A program made the position numbers and the translations under genes. A DNA stretch of 64,000 nucleotides from Dactylosporangium aurantiacum (GTDB lineage: Bacteria > Actinomycetota > Actinomycetes > Mycobacteriales > Micromonosporaceae), in contig NZ_JNYJ01000044.1 of assembly GCF_000716715.1 (NCBI RefSeq), forward strand, positions 8,983 to 72,982, in the 5' to 3' direction. Of the stretch, positions 50,794 through 59,244 are shown piece after piece; within the stretch, counting starts at the first letter, position 1; every line of letters begins with the position of its first letter. Under the pieces are notes generated by a model. That model had not been told where the DNA came from, did not search any database, and saw only the letters and a program-made list of their open reading frames with translations.

Positions 50794-51105
50794 GATGGCG
50801 CTTTGCCTCCAAGCGTCGCCATCCCTGCGGCCTCCAGCACGCGGCTGGGAGCGGGTGATGCCAGCGCGCGATCCTCGCCCGTATCCGCTGGCATCGAGCA
50901 ACCCGCAACGGCTCGACGAGTGATCGGCGAAGCGAGCCAGCCCGGGTCACTGCGACCCAACCGGGCATACCGGACGGACCCCGCTCGTCGCAAACGCCGA
51001 TTGTGTGATCGGTCTGCGCTCCCACCAGCCCGAACGAATCCGGGTCACGCCGGGGCGGGATATGCCGACGCAGGTCAGCGTGGGCGTCGGTACACTGTGC
51101 TCCGC
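50794..51105. other. Upstream region of tRNA-Arg
   Basis: No convincing gene. TACACT at 51091-51096, nine bases before the tRNA, is a likely -10 element. A matching -35 is not clear. Confidence 0.45.
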
Positions 51106-51181
51106 GCCCTCGTAGCTCAGGGGATAGAGCAACGGTTTCCTAAACCGTGTGTCGCAGGTTCGAATCCTGCCGGGGGCACCA
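51106..51181 (+). tRNA. tRNA-Arg (anticodon CCT)
   Basis: All arms fold: acceptor GCCCTCG with CGGGGGC (one G-T pair), D-stem GCTC/GAGC, anticodon stem ACGGT/ACCGT with loop TTCCTAA giving anticodon CCT, variable GTGTC, T-stem GCAGG/CCTGC with loop TTCGAAT. The 3' ACCA is encoded. It decodes AGG. The integrase of the AICE lies 10 bases after it, so its 3' half serves as the attachment site. A decayed copy of its 5' half is at 17333-17368. Confidence 0.97.
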
Positions 51182-51191
51182 GGTCAGCGCC

Positions 51192-52352
51192 TTATGGCAC
51201 GTTCTTCTTGATCTTGCGTGCCATTCGTGTGCCACTTGCCTTCCGGGCCACCTTGTCGAGGTGCGCCGCGACCTCTTCGTCCTTGCCGCCGAGTGGACGG
51301 GCGTAATGCCTGGTCGTGACGCTGGCATCGGCGTGGCCGAGGCGGGCGGCAGCGACGATGATGCCGTGCGAGTCCGAGACCCAGGACGCGTGTGTGGCTC
51401 GGAGGTCGTGCGGCTTGAGCCCGTCGAGGCCGGCCGCTTCGGCGGCTACCCGGAACCGGCTCCGGAAGCCGTAGTAGCTCTGCTGCCGGTCGCTCGTGTG
51501 CTTCTGCCGGCCGCCGAACAGGAACGCGTCCTCACCCTCGGGCAAGTTGCCGAGCAGTTCCGCCACCGCGTCAGCCACGAACGTGGGCAGGACCAGCTCC
51601 CGCTGCTGGTGGTTCTTCGGCGTACCGATCACCGAGCCGCCGCGGACCTGCGACACCGCTTCGGCGACGATGAGCCGGCGGCTGGACAGGTCGAAGGACC
51701 GGCGGCGCAGCGGCAGCGCTTCACCGATCCGGAGTCCGGCGTACGCGAGCAGCAGGACCAGGACGCGATCGGGCAGCTCGCACTTTGCCGAAAGGCGGGC
51801 GACGTCCGCCGGCGCAAGCACGGTCGGCTTGGCCTGCGGCAGACGCGGGAGGCCGGCGACGCGCCCACCTCGGCAGGGAGTCACCGGGATCATGCCGTTG
51901 TCGACCGCCGAGGCCATGATCTGCGACAGGAGCCGGTACGCCTGCCGGACTTGTGACGCGCTCACGGTCTCGGCGAGGGTGCCGACCCACCGCGTCACTG
52001 CCAGGGGACGTATCGCACCGAGCTTCACCTTCCCGAGGTGCGGCACGATCAGCCGGTCGATGACCGAGCGGTACGTCTCCTGCGTCTTGATCTTCCAGCG
52101 TGACTGCGAAGCCGTGAACCACTGGTTCGCCCACTCCGAGATCGGCATCTTGGCCGCGAGCGGCGAGATCCAGCGGCCCGAAGCGATGTCGCCTTCGGCC
52201 GTGCTCAGGTAGCGCTCCGCGAGAGCCTTGGTCGAGTACGTCTGCGGTGCGGCATGCATCTGGCCGTCCGGGCCGGTGAAGCGCGCCTGCCACTGGCCGG
52301 ACGGAAGTTGCCGAACGGCGCCGAAGCGACGGCGCTTGTTGTCTGCCATCAC
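51192..52352 (-). CDS. int: AICE tyrosine integrase
   Basis: A 386-residue tyrosine recombinase. Core-binding domain at about 70-150 (KMPISEWANQWFTASQSRWK). Catalytic residues: Arg in YAGLRIGE, HDLRATHASW (R and first H as expected), LGHADASV, and Tyr in TRHYARPL. It should act on the tRNA-Arg(CCT) gene 10 bases from its stop codon. The start ATG overlaps the xis stop by four bases, so the two are coupled. Confidence 0.93.
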   Translation of the reverse strand: MMADNKRRRFGAVRQLPSGQWQARFTGPDGQMHAAPQTYSTKALAERYLSTAEGDIASGRWISPLAAKMPISEWANQWFTASQSRWKIKTQETYRSVIDRLIVPHLGKVKLGAIRPLAVTRWVGTLAETVSASQVRQAYRLLSQIMASAVDNGMIPVTPCRGGRVAGLPRLPQAKPTVLAPADVARLSAKCELPDRVLVLLLAYAGLRIGEALPLRRRSFDLSSRRLIVAEAVSQVRGGSVIGTPKNHQQRELVLPTFVADAVAELLGNLPEGEDAFLFGGRQKHTSDRQQSYYGFRSRFRVAAEAAGLDGLKPHDLRATHASWVSDSHGIIVAAARLGHADASVTTRHYARPLGGKDEEVAAHLDKVARKASGTRMARKIKKNVP

Positions 52353-52561
52353 GCCACCAATCCGTTGCCGTGCAAGCCCATGCGGATCGGCACCACCGTG
52401 GACTCGTCGATGTAGGCGGTCAGTGCTTCCTCCTTGATGCGAACGTGTGTGCCTGCCTTCACGTATTCGATCCGGCGTTCGGCGATGAGCCGGCGCACGA
52501 ACCGTTCCGTCACTCCGAGCCGTTCGGCCACCTCTGCGACCTTCAACAGCCGGTCACTCAC
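52349..52561 (-). CDS. xis: AICE excisionase
   Basis: A 70-residue winged-helix protein of the excisionase (AlpA/MerR-like) family: LLKVAEVAERLGVTERFVRR, then LIAERRIEYVKAGTHVRIKE. The GTG at 52559-52561 overlaps the end of rep by eight bases. In pSAM2, rep, xis and int are one operon activated by Pra; the overlaps here agree with that. Confidence 0.88.
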   Translation of the reverse strand: MSDRLLKVAEVAERLGVTERFVRRLIAERRIEYVKAGTHVRIKEEALTAYIDESTVVPIRMGLHGNGLVA

Positions 52562-54254
52562 CGTTGCGTTCCTCCCTGTTGTCGTTGGCTGTCTGCTCGT
52601 ACTGCGCCGCCCTGTCCCTGGCGGCGTTGATGGCGCTGCGCCACTGCATCCGTTGCGCGAGTGCGCGCAGGAGGCGATGCCGCATCGGTGGCAGGTCCGG
52701 GTCGTTCGGCTTCGCCAGTTCCCACGCGACCGGTGCCGGTGCTCCGTTGTCGAGTTCGGTGACCGGCACCTGGTCGACGCCGCCGGCGACGCCGAGGAGG
52801 GCCTTGACCCAGGCGCGGGCGTCATGGCGGTGGTCGGCGAGGGTCTTTCCCGACCAGTCGCGGGACACGAGGATGCGCCGGCCGCCGATGCCGAGCGTGG
52901 CGCGCTGGTGGACCTTGCCCTTGCAGTTGCCCGGCCGGAGCTTCCCGTGAGCGTTCTTCGGCTGGATGCCGTACAGCAGCCAGTTCGCGCACCGATCCGA
53001 GCACGGCGTGACGCGCAGTTCCTGCCAGAGCCGTTCGAGGTGTGCCCGTTGCCGGTCGGTGGTCACGGTGTGGCAGTCGGCCGCGGACTTGGTGATGTAC
53101 TTCGTGATGTAGCCGACGGTGCGGTCGATGTCCTTACTGTCCGCCGCGACGCCGCGTGCATCGACGTGCTTGCCGAACCGGATCACATGCGCCGGTTCCG
53201 CGTCGGGGTCGGCGTCGATCGCGTAGAGCGCCTCATCCCACGTCTGCAGCGGCAGGCCGTCCGCGTCGCGCCAGACCTCGGCGTCGGCGTCCCAGAGCGG
53301 ACGGCAGGTGGGCTGGTCGACGCGGGGCCACCAGACCTGGTGGTAGGTGGCCGCCGCAACCTCCCGCAGCACCGTGCGGGGGATGGTGCCGCGGATGGCG
53401 AAGTGGGCGTGTGGGGCGAGGCGGCGTTGGGGTTCGACGCAGCCGGCGTACTGGACGTTCCAGCCGACGCAGCGGCGTAGGTTCTGCCAGAACCGGTCGA
53501 GCAGGCGCGGGAACGTGATGGCGTCCCAGGCCGCGCGCCGGTAGTCGTAGCGGGACGGGTCGAGCGGCGAGCCGTCCTCTCGTACGGGGCCGTACGAGTC
53601 GAGGGTCATCGTCAGCCACATCGACGGCCGGTGTTCGGTGCCGTCCGGTGCGGTGTAGACCCGGCCGACCGTGCGCGGCTGCACCTTCTGACGCGGCAGC
53701 GCGGGGGCGTCCTGGCGCCGGCGGGTGGACCGCTGCCGCTTCGGTTCCTCCGGCTTGTCGTGCGCCGGCGCCACGGTGCCCCGGAGACCTTCGGCCGCGA
53801 TGGCCTCCTCTACCTCGCGGATCGCGTCGTCGACCTCGCCGACCTCGTCCCACTTCGACTCCCGCACCGCCTGGTCGCGGAAGTACTCGAGGTGCGCCCG
53901 GAGGCTGATCAGCGACCGCTGCTCCTCCGTGGCCGGGTTCGGCGCGGGGGCGGGTTCGTCGGCGCGGTGCCAGCCCTCGCAGATCTGGGTCTTGCGCAGC
54001 CGTCGAGCCCGCTTCGCACACGGCACGCACTTGTCCTCGCGGGTGGCGCCGCACGGGACGTCGATGATCTCCGTCTGGCCGGTCGCAAGGTCGGTACGGC
54101 GCAGGCCGACCGGGCGGAGGCAGACGCCGTACTCGGTCGCCATGTCCTTCACGACGTCCGCGGCGAGGGGCATCAGCATGCGGGCGGCCCGGGAGCCGGG
54201 GCGCGGCCCGACCTCGTGAGGTTCTTCGAGGCCGGGCAACGTGTCGACGGTCAT
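52554..54254 (-). CDS. AICE replication initiator, RepSA-like
   Basis: A 566-residue rolling-circle initiator. A Cys cluster at about 68-85 (CGATREDKCVPCAKRARRLR) may bind zinc. The HUH-type metal site is PHAHFAIRG at about 283-291 and the probable catalytic Tyr is in VGYITKYITKSA at about 385. This fits RepSA of pSAM2 and relatives. The C-terminus is basic and helical. Its start overlaps the previous small gene by four bases and its end overlaps xis. Confidence 0.88.
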   Translation of the reverse strand: MTVDTLPGLEEPHEVGPRPGSRAARMLMPLAADVVKDMATEYGVCLRPVGLRRTDLATGQTEIIDVPCGATREDKCVPCAKRARRLRKTQICEGWHRADEPAPAPNPATEEQRSLISLRAHLEYFRDQAVRESKWDEVGEVDDAIREVEEAIAAEGLRGTVAPAHDKPEEPKRQRSTRRRQDAPALPRQKVQPRTVGRVYTAPDGTEHRPSMWLTMTLDSYGPVREDGSPLDPSRYDYRRAAWDAITFPRLLDRFWQNLRRCVGWNVQYAGCVEPQRRLAPHAHFAIRGTIPRTVLREVAAATYHQVWWPRVDQPTCRPLWDADAEVWRDADGLPLQTWDEALYAIDADPDAEPAHVIRFGKHVDARGVAADSKDIDRTVGYITKYITKSAADCHTVTTDRQRAHLERLWQELRVTPCSDRCANWLLYGIQPKNAHGKLRPGNCKGKVHQRATLGIGGRRILVSRDWSGKTLADHRHDARAWVKALLGVAGGVDQVPVTELDNGAPAPVAWELAKPNDPDLPPMRHRLLRALAQRMQWRSAINAARDRAAQYEQTANDNREERNGE

Positions 54255-54487
54255 CGGCGGCCCGCCGGCTGTGGGGCGTCGAGGAACATCCGGTCGATGG
54301 CGTCGGCGTCACCGTGCAGCAGCCGTTCGCGGCGGGCGGCGGCGTACCGGCCGACCATGGGGTGACCGATCCGGCGACCGCCCCACGGCAGCCGCTGCAC
54401 GACGAGGCCCTGTGCGCGGGCGTGGGCGTCGGTGGCGGCGTGCAGCCGGTCGGCAACCGCTTCGACGAAGGTTTGGAGCAGGTGCAT
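54251..54487 (-). CDS. Small AICE protein of unknown function
   Basis: A 78-residue basic protein starting MHLLQTFVEAVADRLHAATD. The ATG at 54485-54487 is chosen because GGAGG is eight bases upstream; an upstream GTG would start inside the previous gene. It sits between spdB and rep, joined by overlaps on the rep side. No family recognised. Confidence 0.6.
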   Translation of the reverse strand: MHLLQTFVEAVADRLHAATDAHARAQGLVVQRLPWGGRRIGHPMVGRYAAARRERLLHGDADAIDRMFLDAPQPAGRR

Positions 54488-54501
54488 GAGGGTGGCCTCC
54501 T

Positions 54502-55026
54502 TCACTTGACGACACCGGACGGGATCGCGCCGTTGAGGCGCTGGAACACCGGAACGGCCGCCGCGACCGGTTCGGGCACCGGGACCTGGTCGATGACCAC
54601 TGCCGGCGATGGCTCGTGCGGTGCGGGCTGCGGCTTGGTGGACAGCACGAGCTTCACGAGGGCCATGAACGCCAGCGCCGGTACGGCAGCGAGCAGGCCA
54701 CCGGAGATGCCCGGCTTCGCCACCGCCAGCTGCGCCGACAGCGACAGCACGACCGCCGCGGTGAGGACGGCGAACGGGTACCGCGTCGACTCCCCGGACC
54801 GGCGACGGCGCCGGATGACGAGTGCGCAGGCGATGGGGACGAGTTCGGAGATGGCGGCGTTGGCCCAGCCGAACCAGTCCGCCGTACCGGCCGGGGAGTT
54901 CGCCATGGTCCAGTCGTGGACGTGAGTGAACGACGCGGCGCCGGCCATGCCGCCGACCACGAGGAGGATGACGACCAGGACGACGCTTTCGACGTGGAGC
55001 CGTATGCGGCGCATGCGTTGCCTCAC
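54502..55026 (-). CDS. DUF2637 (SpdB-like) membrane protein
   Basis: A 174-residue protein with helices VESVVLVVILLVVGGMAGAA, then WANAAISELVPIACALVI, a basic break (RRRRRSGE), then AVLTAAVVLSLSAQLAVA and LLAAVPALAFMALVKLVL. This is the DUF2637 pattern; on AICEs and Streptomyces plasmids such proteins help spread DNA in the mycelium. The C-terminal 40 residues are Pro/Val-rich. The GTG at 55024-55026 overlaps the previous stop as GTGA. Confidence 0.75.
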   Translation of the reverse strand: MRQRMRRIRLHVESVVLVVILLVVGGMAGAASFTHVHDWTMANSPAGTADWFGWANAAISELVPIACALVIRRRRRSGESTRYPFAVLTAAVVLSLSAQLAVAKPGISGGLLAAVPALAFMALVKLVLSTKPQPAPHEPSPAVVIDQVPVPEPVAAAVPVFQRLNGAIPSGVVK

Positions 55027-55259
55027 TTGGCTTTCGGGGTGATCGGGACGCGGATCCAATCCGGTGGTTCGCCGGTCGAGGCGACCGCTTCGGACAGGCA
55101 CCGCCACAGCGCCCACGCCTCAGCGGGCGTGACGTACATCCGCCGGCGGCCCGCGCCCACGGCGAGGTAGAGGTCTTCGTCGTCGGTCACGCGAACCGTG
55201 ACGGCGGACGAGCCGTTGCTGACGTGTGGTGCGCGGAGGCGGTAGAACCGGCGGGTCAT
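55023..55259 (-). CDS. Small AICE protein of unknown function
   Basis: A 78-residue protein beginning MTRRFYRLRAPHVSNGSSAV, with VTPAEAWALWRCLSEAV in the middle. Overlaps by four bases with tra on one side and with the DUF2637 gene on the other. No recognised domain. Its conserved place between tra and spdB suggests a transfer role. Confidence 0.65.
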   Translation of the reverse strand: MTRRFYRLRAPHVSNGSSAVTVRVTDDEDLYLAVGAGRRRMYVTPAEAWALWRCLSEAVASTGEPPDWIRVPITPKAK

Positions 55260-56857
55260 GCCGCCTCACTGTCGAGGAAGTTCGTCAGCGAGTCCGGCAG
55301 CAGCGGCCCTTGCGCGTGCCGTCCGGGCTTGTAGACGTGTCTGGGTTCTCGCCGCTGCTCCGGTACTGCCGCAGGCCGCTCGACGACCACCGGCGCGGCG
55401 TACATGACGGCCATGTCGCGGATCTCGTCGTCGGTGACGTACGCGAACCGGACCCGCTCAGGCTCCGGACGGTCGTCGAGGACGACGTACCCGATCCCCC
55501 GCATGGACGGCCGCGCGGACAACTGGTCGCAGAGGGCGCCGCGGGCGCGGGAGCCTTGGCCGAGGACGAGGTCGACGTGGTTGGGTTCGTTGAGCCGCAG
55601 TGCGATCCGGGTCGGGAAGAAGTCGCGTAGCTCGACGACCTCTTTGCGCGGGTCCTGGGTCGCGGCGATGACGAGCACGCCGAGTCCGGCGCCCTGCGTG
55701 AGCAGCATGGCGAGGGCGGCTTTGGCCCGGGTACGGAGGTCGACGTCCTGCAGGAGCGCGACGAGCGCGAGGATCTCGTCGACCATGAGCACGTAGAGCG
55801 GTTCGTCGAGGGTCGGCGTGTGGACGCGGGTCTTGCCCTGCATGCGGGCCTGCCGCTCCCGCATGACCTCGACGAGTTCCTCCAGCATGGCGACCATCGG
55901 CGGGACGGTGGCGTACTCGTACCGGCTGAACAGCTGCCGGCCGAGGGACAGCTCCACGCCGCCCTTGGGGTCGATGCCCCATAGCCGCACCAGGCCGGAG
56001 CGGATCGCCGGGGCGAGCGCGCGGATCAGCGACCACTGCACCGAGCCCTTGCCCGCCCTGGTCGCGCCGACGATCAAGACGTGGGTGGCGAGCAGACGCA
56101 GCACGTACCGGACGAGATCCTCACGCACGCCGAGCGGCAGCGCCTCCAGGTCGGTCGCATCCGGGATGTCGAACGCGGGCACGGTGCGGCGTAGTGGGTC
56201 GCGGCGGACAAAGACGAGCCACACGAGGCGGGGGCGGTCCCGGTAGCGGAACCGGTCGACGAGCCGCAGCAGCCGGTTGGTGCGTGCGGGTGGCTGCTCC
56301 CGCCGGCCCGAGTAGACCCGGCAGATCCGCGCGCCGAACGAGTACGCCAGGTTCGCTGCCGCCGCGTGGTAGTCGTCCGGGTTCTGCCCACGCGGCATCC
56401 GCAACAGCACCTCATCGGTGGCATACGTGCAGCGAACGCGGAGCAGCTTCGGCACGTTCAGCTTGCTGTCGAACCGTTCCGCGAGCCGGCAGACGGTCAT
56501 CGCCTCGCGCCAGTGCAGCTGGTACACGAACAGCCGCTGCCACCACGAGAGCACCGGCAGCACGACGAACCGCTCGCACCACGGCCGCCACCGCCACCAC
56601 CACACGCCGACGGTTGCGCCGGCGACCCCGGCGAACAGGGCGAGGATCTCCCAGCCGTTCCGGTGCCACAGCCACACCGCGAGCACGGCGAGGGTGACGG
56701 AGGTGCGGTTGCGCCACAGCACCGGCAGCGACCGCACGAGCAGGACCGTGGCCTTGAACAGCAGGTACGGGATGACGATCCACATGACCAGCCACCACGG
56801 CGCCGGGACGGACAGGCGCCGGAAGTTGACCAGCGGGACGTTGTTGCTCTTGTTCAC
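55256..56857 (-). CDS. FtsK/SpoIIIE-like conjugal DNA translocase (Tra)
   Basis: A 533-residue pump for double-stranded DNA. Two hydrophobic helices near residues 20-45 and 55-85 anchor it; Walker A VGATRAGKGSVQW is at about 265-277 and Walker B LYVLMVDEILALV at about 350-362. IAATQDPRKEVVELRDFFPT follows, as in FtsK. Conjugation in AICEs needs only this hexameric ATPase, placed at the hyphal contact site. The stop overlaps the next small gene by four bases. Confidence 0.88.
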   Translation of the reverse strand: MNKSNNVPLVNFRRLSVPAPWWLVMWIVIPYLLFKATVLLVRSLPVLWRNRTSVTLAVLAVWLWHRNGWEILALFAGVAGATVGVWWWRWRPWCERFVVLPVLSWWQRLFVYQLHWREAMTVCRLAERFDSKLNVPKLLRVRCTYATDEVLLRMPRGQNPDDYHAAAANLAYSFGARICRVYSGRREQPPARTNRLLRLVDRFRYRDRPRLVWLVFVRRDPLRRTVPAFDIPDATDLEALPLGVREDLVRYVLRLLATHVLIVGATRAGKGSVQWSLIRALAPAIRSGLVRLWGIDPKGGVELSLGRQLFSRYEYATVPPMVAMLEELVEVMRERQARMQGKTRVHTPTLDEPLYVLMVDEILALVALLQDVDLRTRAKAALAMLLTQGAGLGVLVIAATQDPRKEVVELRDFFPTRIALRLNEPNHVDLVLGQGSRARGALCDQLSARPSMRGIGYVVLDDRPEPERVRFAYVTDDEIRDMAVMYAAPVVVERPAAVPEQRREPRHVYKPGRHAQGPLLPDSLTNFLDSEAA

Positions 56858-56869
56858 CTTCGACCTTTC

Positions 56870-57043
56870 CTACGCAGGCGCCAGCGCTGCGAACCGCCCC
56901 CGCGCGTCCCGGCGGACCGCCAGCCATTGGCGCGGCATCCCGGTGAACCAGCGGGTGAAGCGGCCCCGCGCATCGCGCGCAACAGGCATGAGCAGCAGGA
57001 GTTGGCCGGGGCAGGTTTGGCGACGCCGCCCAGAAATGGGCAT
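56870..57043 (-). CDS. Small AICE protein with RDARGRF repeats
   Basis: A 57-residue basic protein starting MPISGRRRQ, with ARDARGRFTRW and RRDARGRFAAL as two copies of one motif. GGAAGG is a possible binding site before the ATG at 57041-57043. Its stop lies 13 bases before the tra start. Such RDARGRF proteins are common on actinomycete elements; function unknown. Confidence 0.6.
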   Translation of the reverse strand: MPISGRRRQTCPGQLLLLMPVARDARGRFTRWFTGMPRQWLAVRRDARGRFAALAPA

Positions 57044-57138
57044 GATGAAACCGCCTTCCACACCTCAGCAATGGGCTTGGTTGGCAGCGGGGCGGTCCGG
57101 CTTCCTACGGCATACAGACCGCCCCGCGCTTGAATCGC

Positions 57139-57528
57139 TTACGCGGCCTTGCGGGCCGGCTGCGACGAACGGAATCCCGTCGCCCGGTACGAGTACGCGA
57201 GCCGACCGGTCGGACCGACGTACGGCGTGACCGTCATCCCCTCGAACTCGACGAGCGCGAACGGCGTCCCGTTGTCCGGCACCGGCTGCACCGGCGAGGA
57301 GATCTTCACGGCGACCTCGCGCGACCGGCCGGCGAGATCGGGGTCCAGGTCCGACACCCGCACCGTCCACACCCGCACCCCGGTCAGCTTGTCCACCGCG
57401 GGCGTGCGGGCCTTCGTCACTTCGTTGTAGTCCTGCGCCTCGACGATCGAGTCCGGCACCAGCGCGCACCCCGCCGGGAACACGTCTTCGAACCGGACCG
57501 AGAACCGAGTCCCACCCTTGAGCGCCAC
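57139..57528 (-). CDS. pra: Pra-like activator of replication, integration and excision
   Basis: A 129-residue protein with the landmarks of the Pra family from pSAM2: FSVRFEDVFPAGCALVPDSI, VWTVRVSDLDPDLAGRSREV, KISSPVQPVP, then FEGMTVTPYVGPTGRLAYSY and RATGF. In pSAM2, Pra switches on the rep-xis-int operon and is repressed by KorSA. Two KorSA-like operator motifs lie 25-75 bases upstream. The ATG start fits family length. Confidence 0.85.
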   Translation of the reverse strand: MALKGGTRFSVRFEDVFPAGCALVPDSIVEAQDYNEVTKARTPAVDKLTGVRVWTVRVSDLDPDLAGRSREVAVKISSPVQPVPDNGTPFALVEFEGMTVTPYVGPTGRLAYSYRATGFRSSQPARKAA

Positions 57529-57552
57529 TTCTCATCCTTTCTGACAACCACT

Positions 57553-57602
57553 TAACTTGTTATGTGCAATCCAAGTGTAGCGATGAAACCTAGCTTGTTA
57601 AG
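57553..57602. promoter_or_regulatory. Two KorSA-like operators before pra
   Basis: TAACTTGTTATG (57553-57564) and TAGCTTGTTAAG (57591-57602) share the core CTTGT(T/C)A(A/T)G with the site before the GntR gene at 58417. They are spaced 38 bases apart, close to the pra start, so repression of pra by the GntR protein is likely. Confidence 0.65.
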
Positions 57603-57659
57603 TGCTCAGGGACCGAAGTTTGGCGAGATGCCCGCATTGAAGTAATGCGGGCATCTCGT

Positions 57660-58388
57660 CTAAGTAATCGGGAATGAGTCCTCGAACTCGTGCCGAGCCG
57701 GCGGCACTGCCACATCCAGCGCGAACGCCGGCAGACCGTCCCTTGTGTACACCGCGAACAACGCGGTCAGGAGCCAACTGCCGTCGTCGACCTCCAGCAG
57801 CTCCCGCTCATCCGGCGTCGCCGGGCGGGCGGAGATGCGTTCGGTCACGTGCGTGAACTGGACACCCTTGCGTACCGACAGGTGCCGAAGCAGCCCTTCC
57901 GGCAGGGGTGCTGTCGAGCCGACGTCGGTTCCTGCGGCGAGACCAACCGGGACGTAGACCGTGCCGAGTTCCACCGGGCCGAGCCCGTCGACGCTGACGA
58001 GCCGGCGCCGCACCACGATGGGCGAGCCTGCGTCGATGTCCAGCGCCGAGCTTGCCCGCGCGGGTGCCGGAACCTCGGCGACGTCGAGGATCCGCACCCG
58101 GCCCACCGCCTCGTCGGCCAGCAGCGATGCCGCGTGCGCGGGCATCTTCCGTGGTTCGGGCGGCTTCGACCGTACGAACCGGCCCTTGCCCTGCTGCGTG
58201 TCGATCCAGCCGTCCTGCCGCAGGATCTCCAGCGACCGCACGACCGTGGGCCGCGACGTGTCGAACTCAGCCATGAGCGCCGTCTCGCTGGGCAGCATCT
58301 CCCCGGAAGCGTACGTGCCGTCCTCGATGCGGGCCTGCAACGCGTTGACGATGGTTATGTACTTGGGAGGTCTGTACTCGATCGGCAC
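57660..58388 (-). CDS. GntR family (HutC-type) repressor, KorSA-like
   Basis: A 242-residue regulator. The winged helix at about 10-75 reads YITIVNALQARIEDGTYASG, EMLPSETALMAEFDTSRPTV, then VRSLEILRQDGWI, a GntR domain. Residues about 95-240 form a UTRA ligand-binding domain (VVRRRLVSVDGLGPVELGTV). KorSA of pSAM2 has the same build and represses pra and itself. Start GTG at 58388; longer frames upstream cross its own operator. Confidence 0.85.
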   Translation of the reverse strand: MPIEYRPPKYITIVNALQARIEDGTYASGEMLPSETALMAEFDTSRPTVVRSLEILRQDGWIDTQQGKGRFVRSKPPEPRKMPAHAASLLADEAVGRVRILDVAEVPAPARASSALDIDAGSPIVVRRRLVSVDGLGPVELGTVYVPVGLAAGTDVGSTAPLPEGLLRHLSVRKGVQFTHVTERISARPATPDERELLEVDDGSWLLTALFAVYTRDGLPAFALDVAVPPARHEFEDSFPIT

Positions 58389-58416
58389 GGAGACCCACCA
58401 TTCAAAGACGACAACA

Positions 58417-58428
58417 TAGCTTGTCAAG
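58417..58428. promoter_or_regulatory. KorSA-like operator before the GntR gene
   Basis: TAGCTTGTCAAG contains the perfect palindrome CTTG-T-CAAG and matches the two sites before pra. It lies 29 bases before the GTG of the GntR gene, which fits autorepression. Confidence 0.65.
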
Positions 58429-58531
58429 ACCTTAACTGTGAGGACGTCCCGCTGTCGATCCCCAGACCGGGGATCCAGACGAGCGAGCCGTGATGAGGCC
58501 CCGGACACCAGCCGATGCCGGGGCCGTTCCG

Positions 58532-58912
58532 TCAGTGCGTGGCGGCAGACCGGAGCGCGGCGACATGCCGGCGCCACAACGCTTCCATGGCGCTCTCGTA
58601 CCCGCGCGAGTCCATCTCGTCGATCCCGGGCGCGCCGGCTTCGACCGTTTCGACGTACTCGCACGTGTACTCGTACAGCGCCGTCCGCAGGTTGTCGCCG
58701 TACCAGCGCTGCTGCCCGGAGTCGAGCAGCTCCCAGCGCCGCGCGGCATCGTCGATCACGAGTCGCCGGTCGTCCTGGTCGGTCAGCCGGTTGCCCCGGT
58801 GCCGGACGGGTTGGTCGTCCTGCAGCTGTACGACGCGACCGACGAGGGGAAGCAGCGCGATGGCGATTTCCAGCCTGAGCGCGTCACCGCGAAGGTCGTC
58901 TTGCACGATCAT
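58532..58912 (-). CDS. Uncharacterised AICE protein
   Basis: A 126-residue protein starting MIVQDDLRGDALRLEIAIAL, with RWYGDNLRTALYEYTCEYVE in the C-terminal half. I recognise no family. Helical content looks high. It lies between the GntR gene and the DUF397 gene on the same strand. The ATG at 58910-58912 avoids the Arg-rich extension of the open frame. Confidence 0.55.
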   Translation of the reverse strand: MIVQDDLRGDALRLEIAIALLPLVGRVVQLQDDQPVRHRGNRLTDQDDRRLVIDDAARRWELLDSGQQRWYGDNLRTALYEYTCEYVETVEAGAPGIDEMDSRGYESAMEALWRRHVAALRSAATH

Positions 58913-59010
58913 GCAGCACCACCCTTCGGTGTTCCGGGTGTCGCCCGGAAGTGTCACGATGGGTGGCGGTCCCTCGGTGATACCAGCATCGAGGGGCCGC
59001 CTTCGCTTCG

Positions 59011-59244
59011 CTAACCGACCCGGTTGAACTCGCCGCCACGGGCGCCTTCGACGAATGCGTCCCACTCGCCCGGCGTGAACGCCAGCACCGCGCCGTCCGG
59101 GTTCTTGGAGTCCCGCACCGCGACGAGCGGACCGTCGAGGCCGGTCACCTCGACGCAGTTGTCGGAGTACGGGCCGCTCTTGCTGCTCTTGACCCAGCTC
59201 GCGTCGGCCAGGTCGACAGTCACGCCGTCCTTGGTCACCTGCAT
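59011..59244 (-). CDS. DUF397 protein
   Basis: A 77-residue protein with the DUF397 pattern: ASWVKSSKSGPYSDNCVEVT, then VAVRDSKNPDGAVLAFTPGE and WDAFV. DUF397 proteins work with XRE regulators in actinomycetes, in systems controlling development or antibiotic production; such a regulator is encoded at 59927. The ATG overlaps the end of the upstream gene by 10 bases. Confidence 0.9.
   Translation of the reverse strand: MQVTKDGVTVDLADASWVKSSKSGPYSDNCVEVTGLDGPLVAVRDSKNPDGAVLAFTPGEWDAFVEGARGGEFNRVG

Larger units (their letters stand above)
17333..51181. mobile_element. Putative 34-kb defence island between tRNA-Arg repeats
   Basis: The stretch is bounded by direct repeats of the 5' half of tRNA-Arg(CCT), decayed on the left and part of the intact gene on the right. 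It holds nuclease-like, HEPN, methyltransferase and BREX genes, then an integrase/excisionase module with iterated sequences and toxin-antitoxin genes. An integrase (42482-43942) lies inside rather than at an edge, so the island is probably a composite of at least two insertions. The limits are inferred from the repeats and gene content. Confidence 0.5.
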
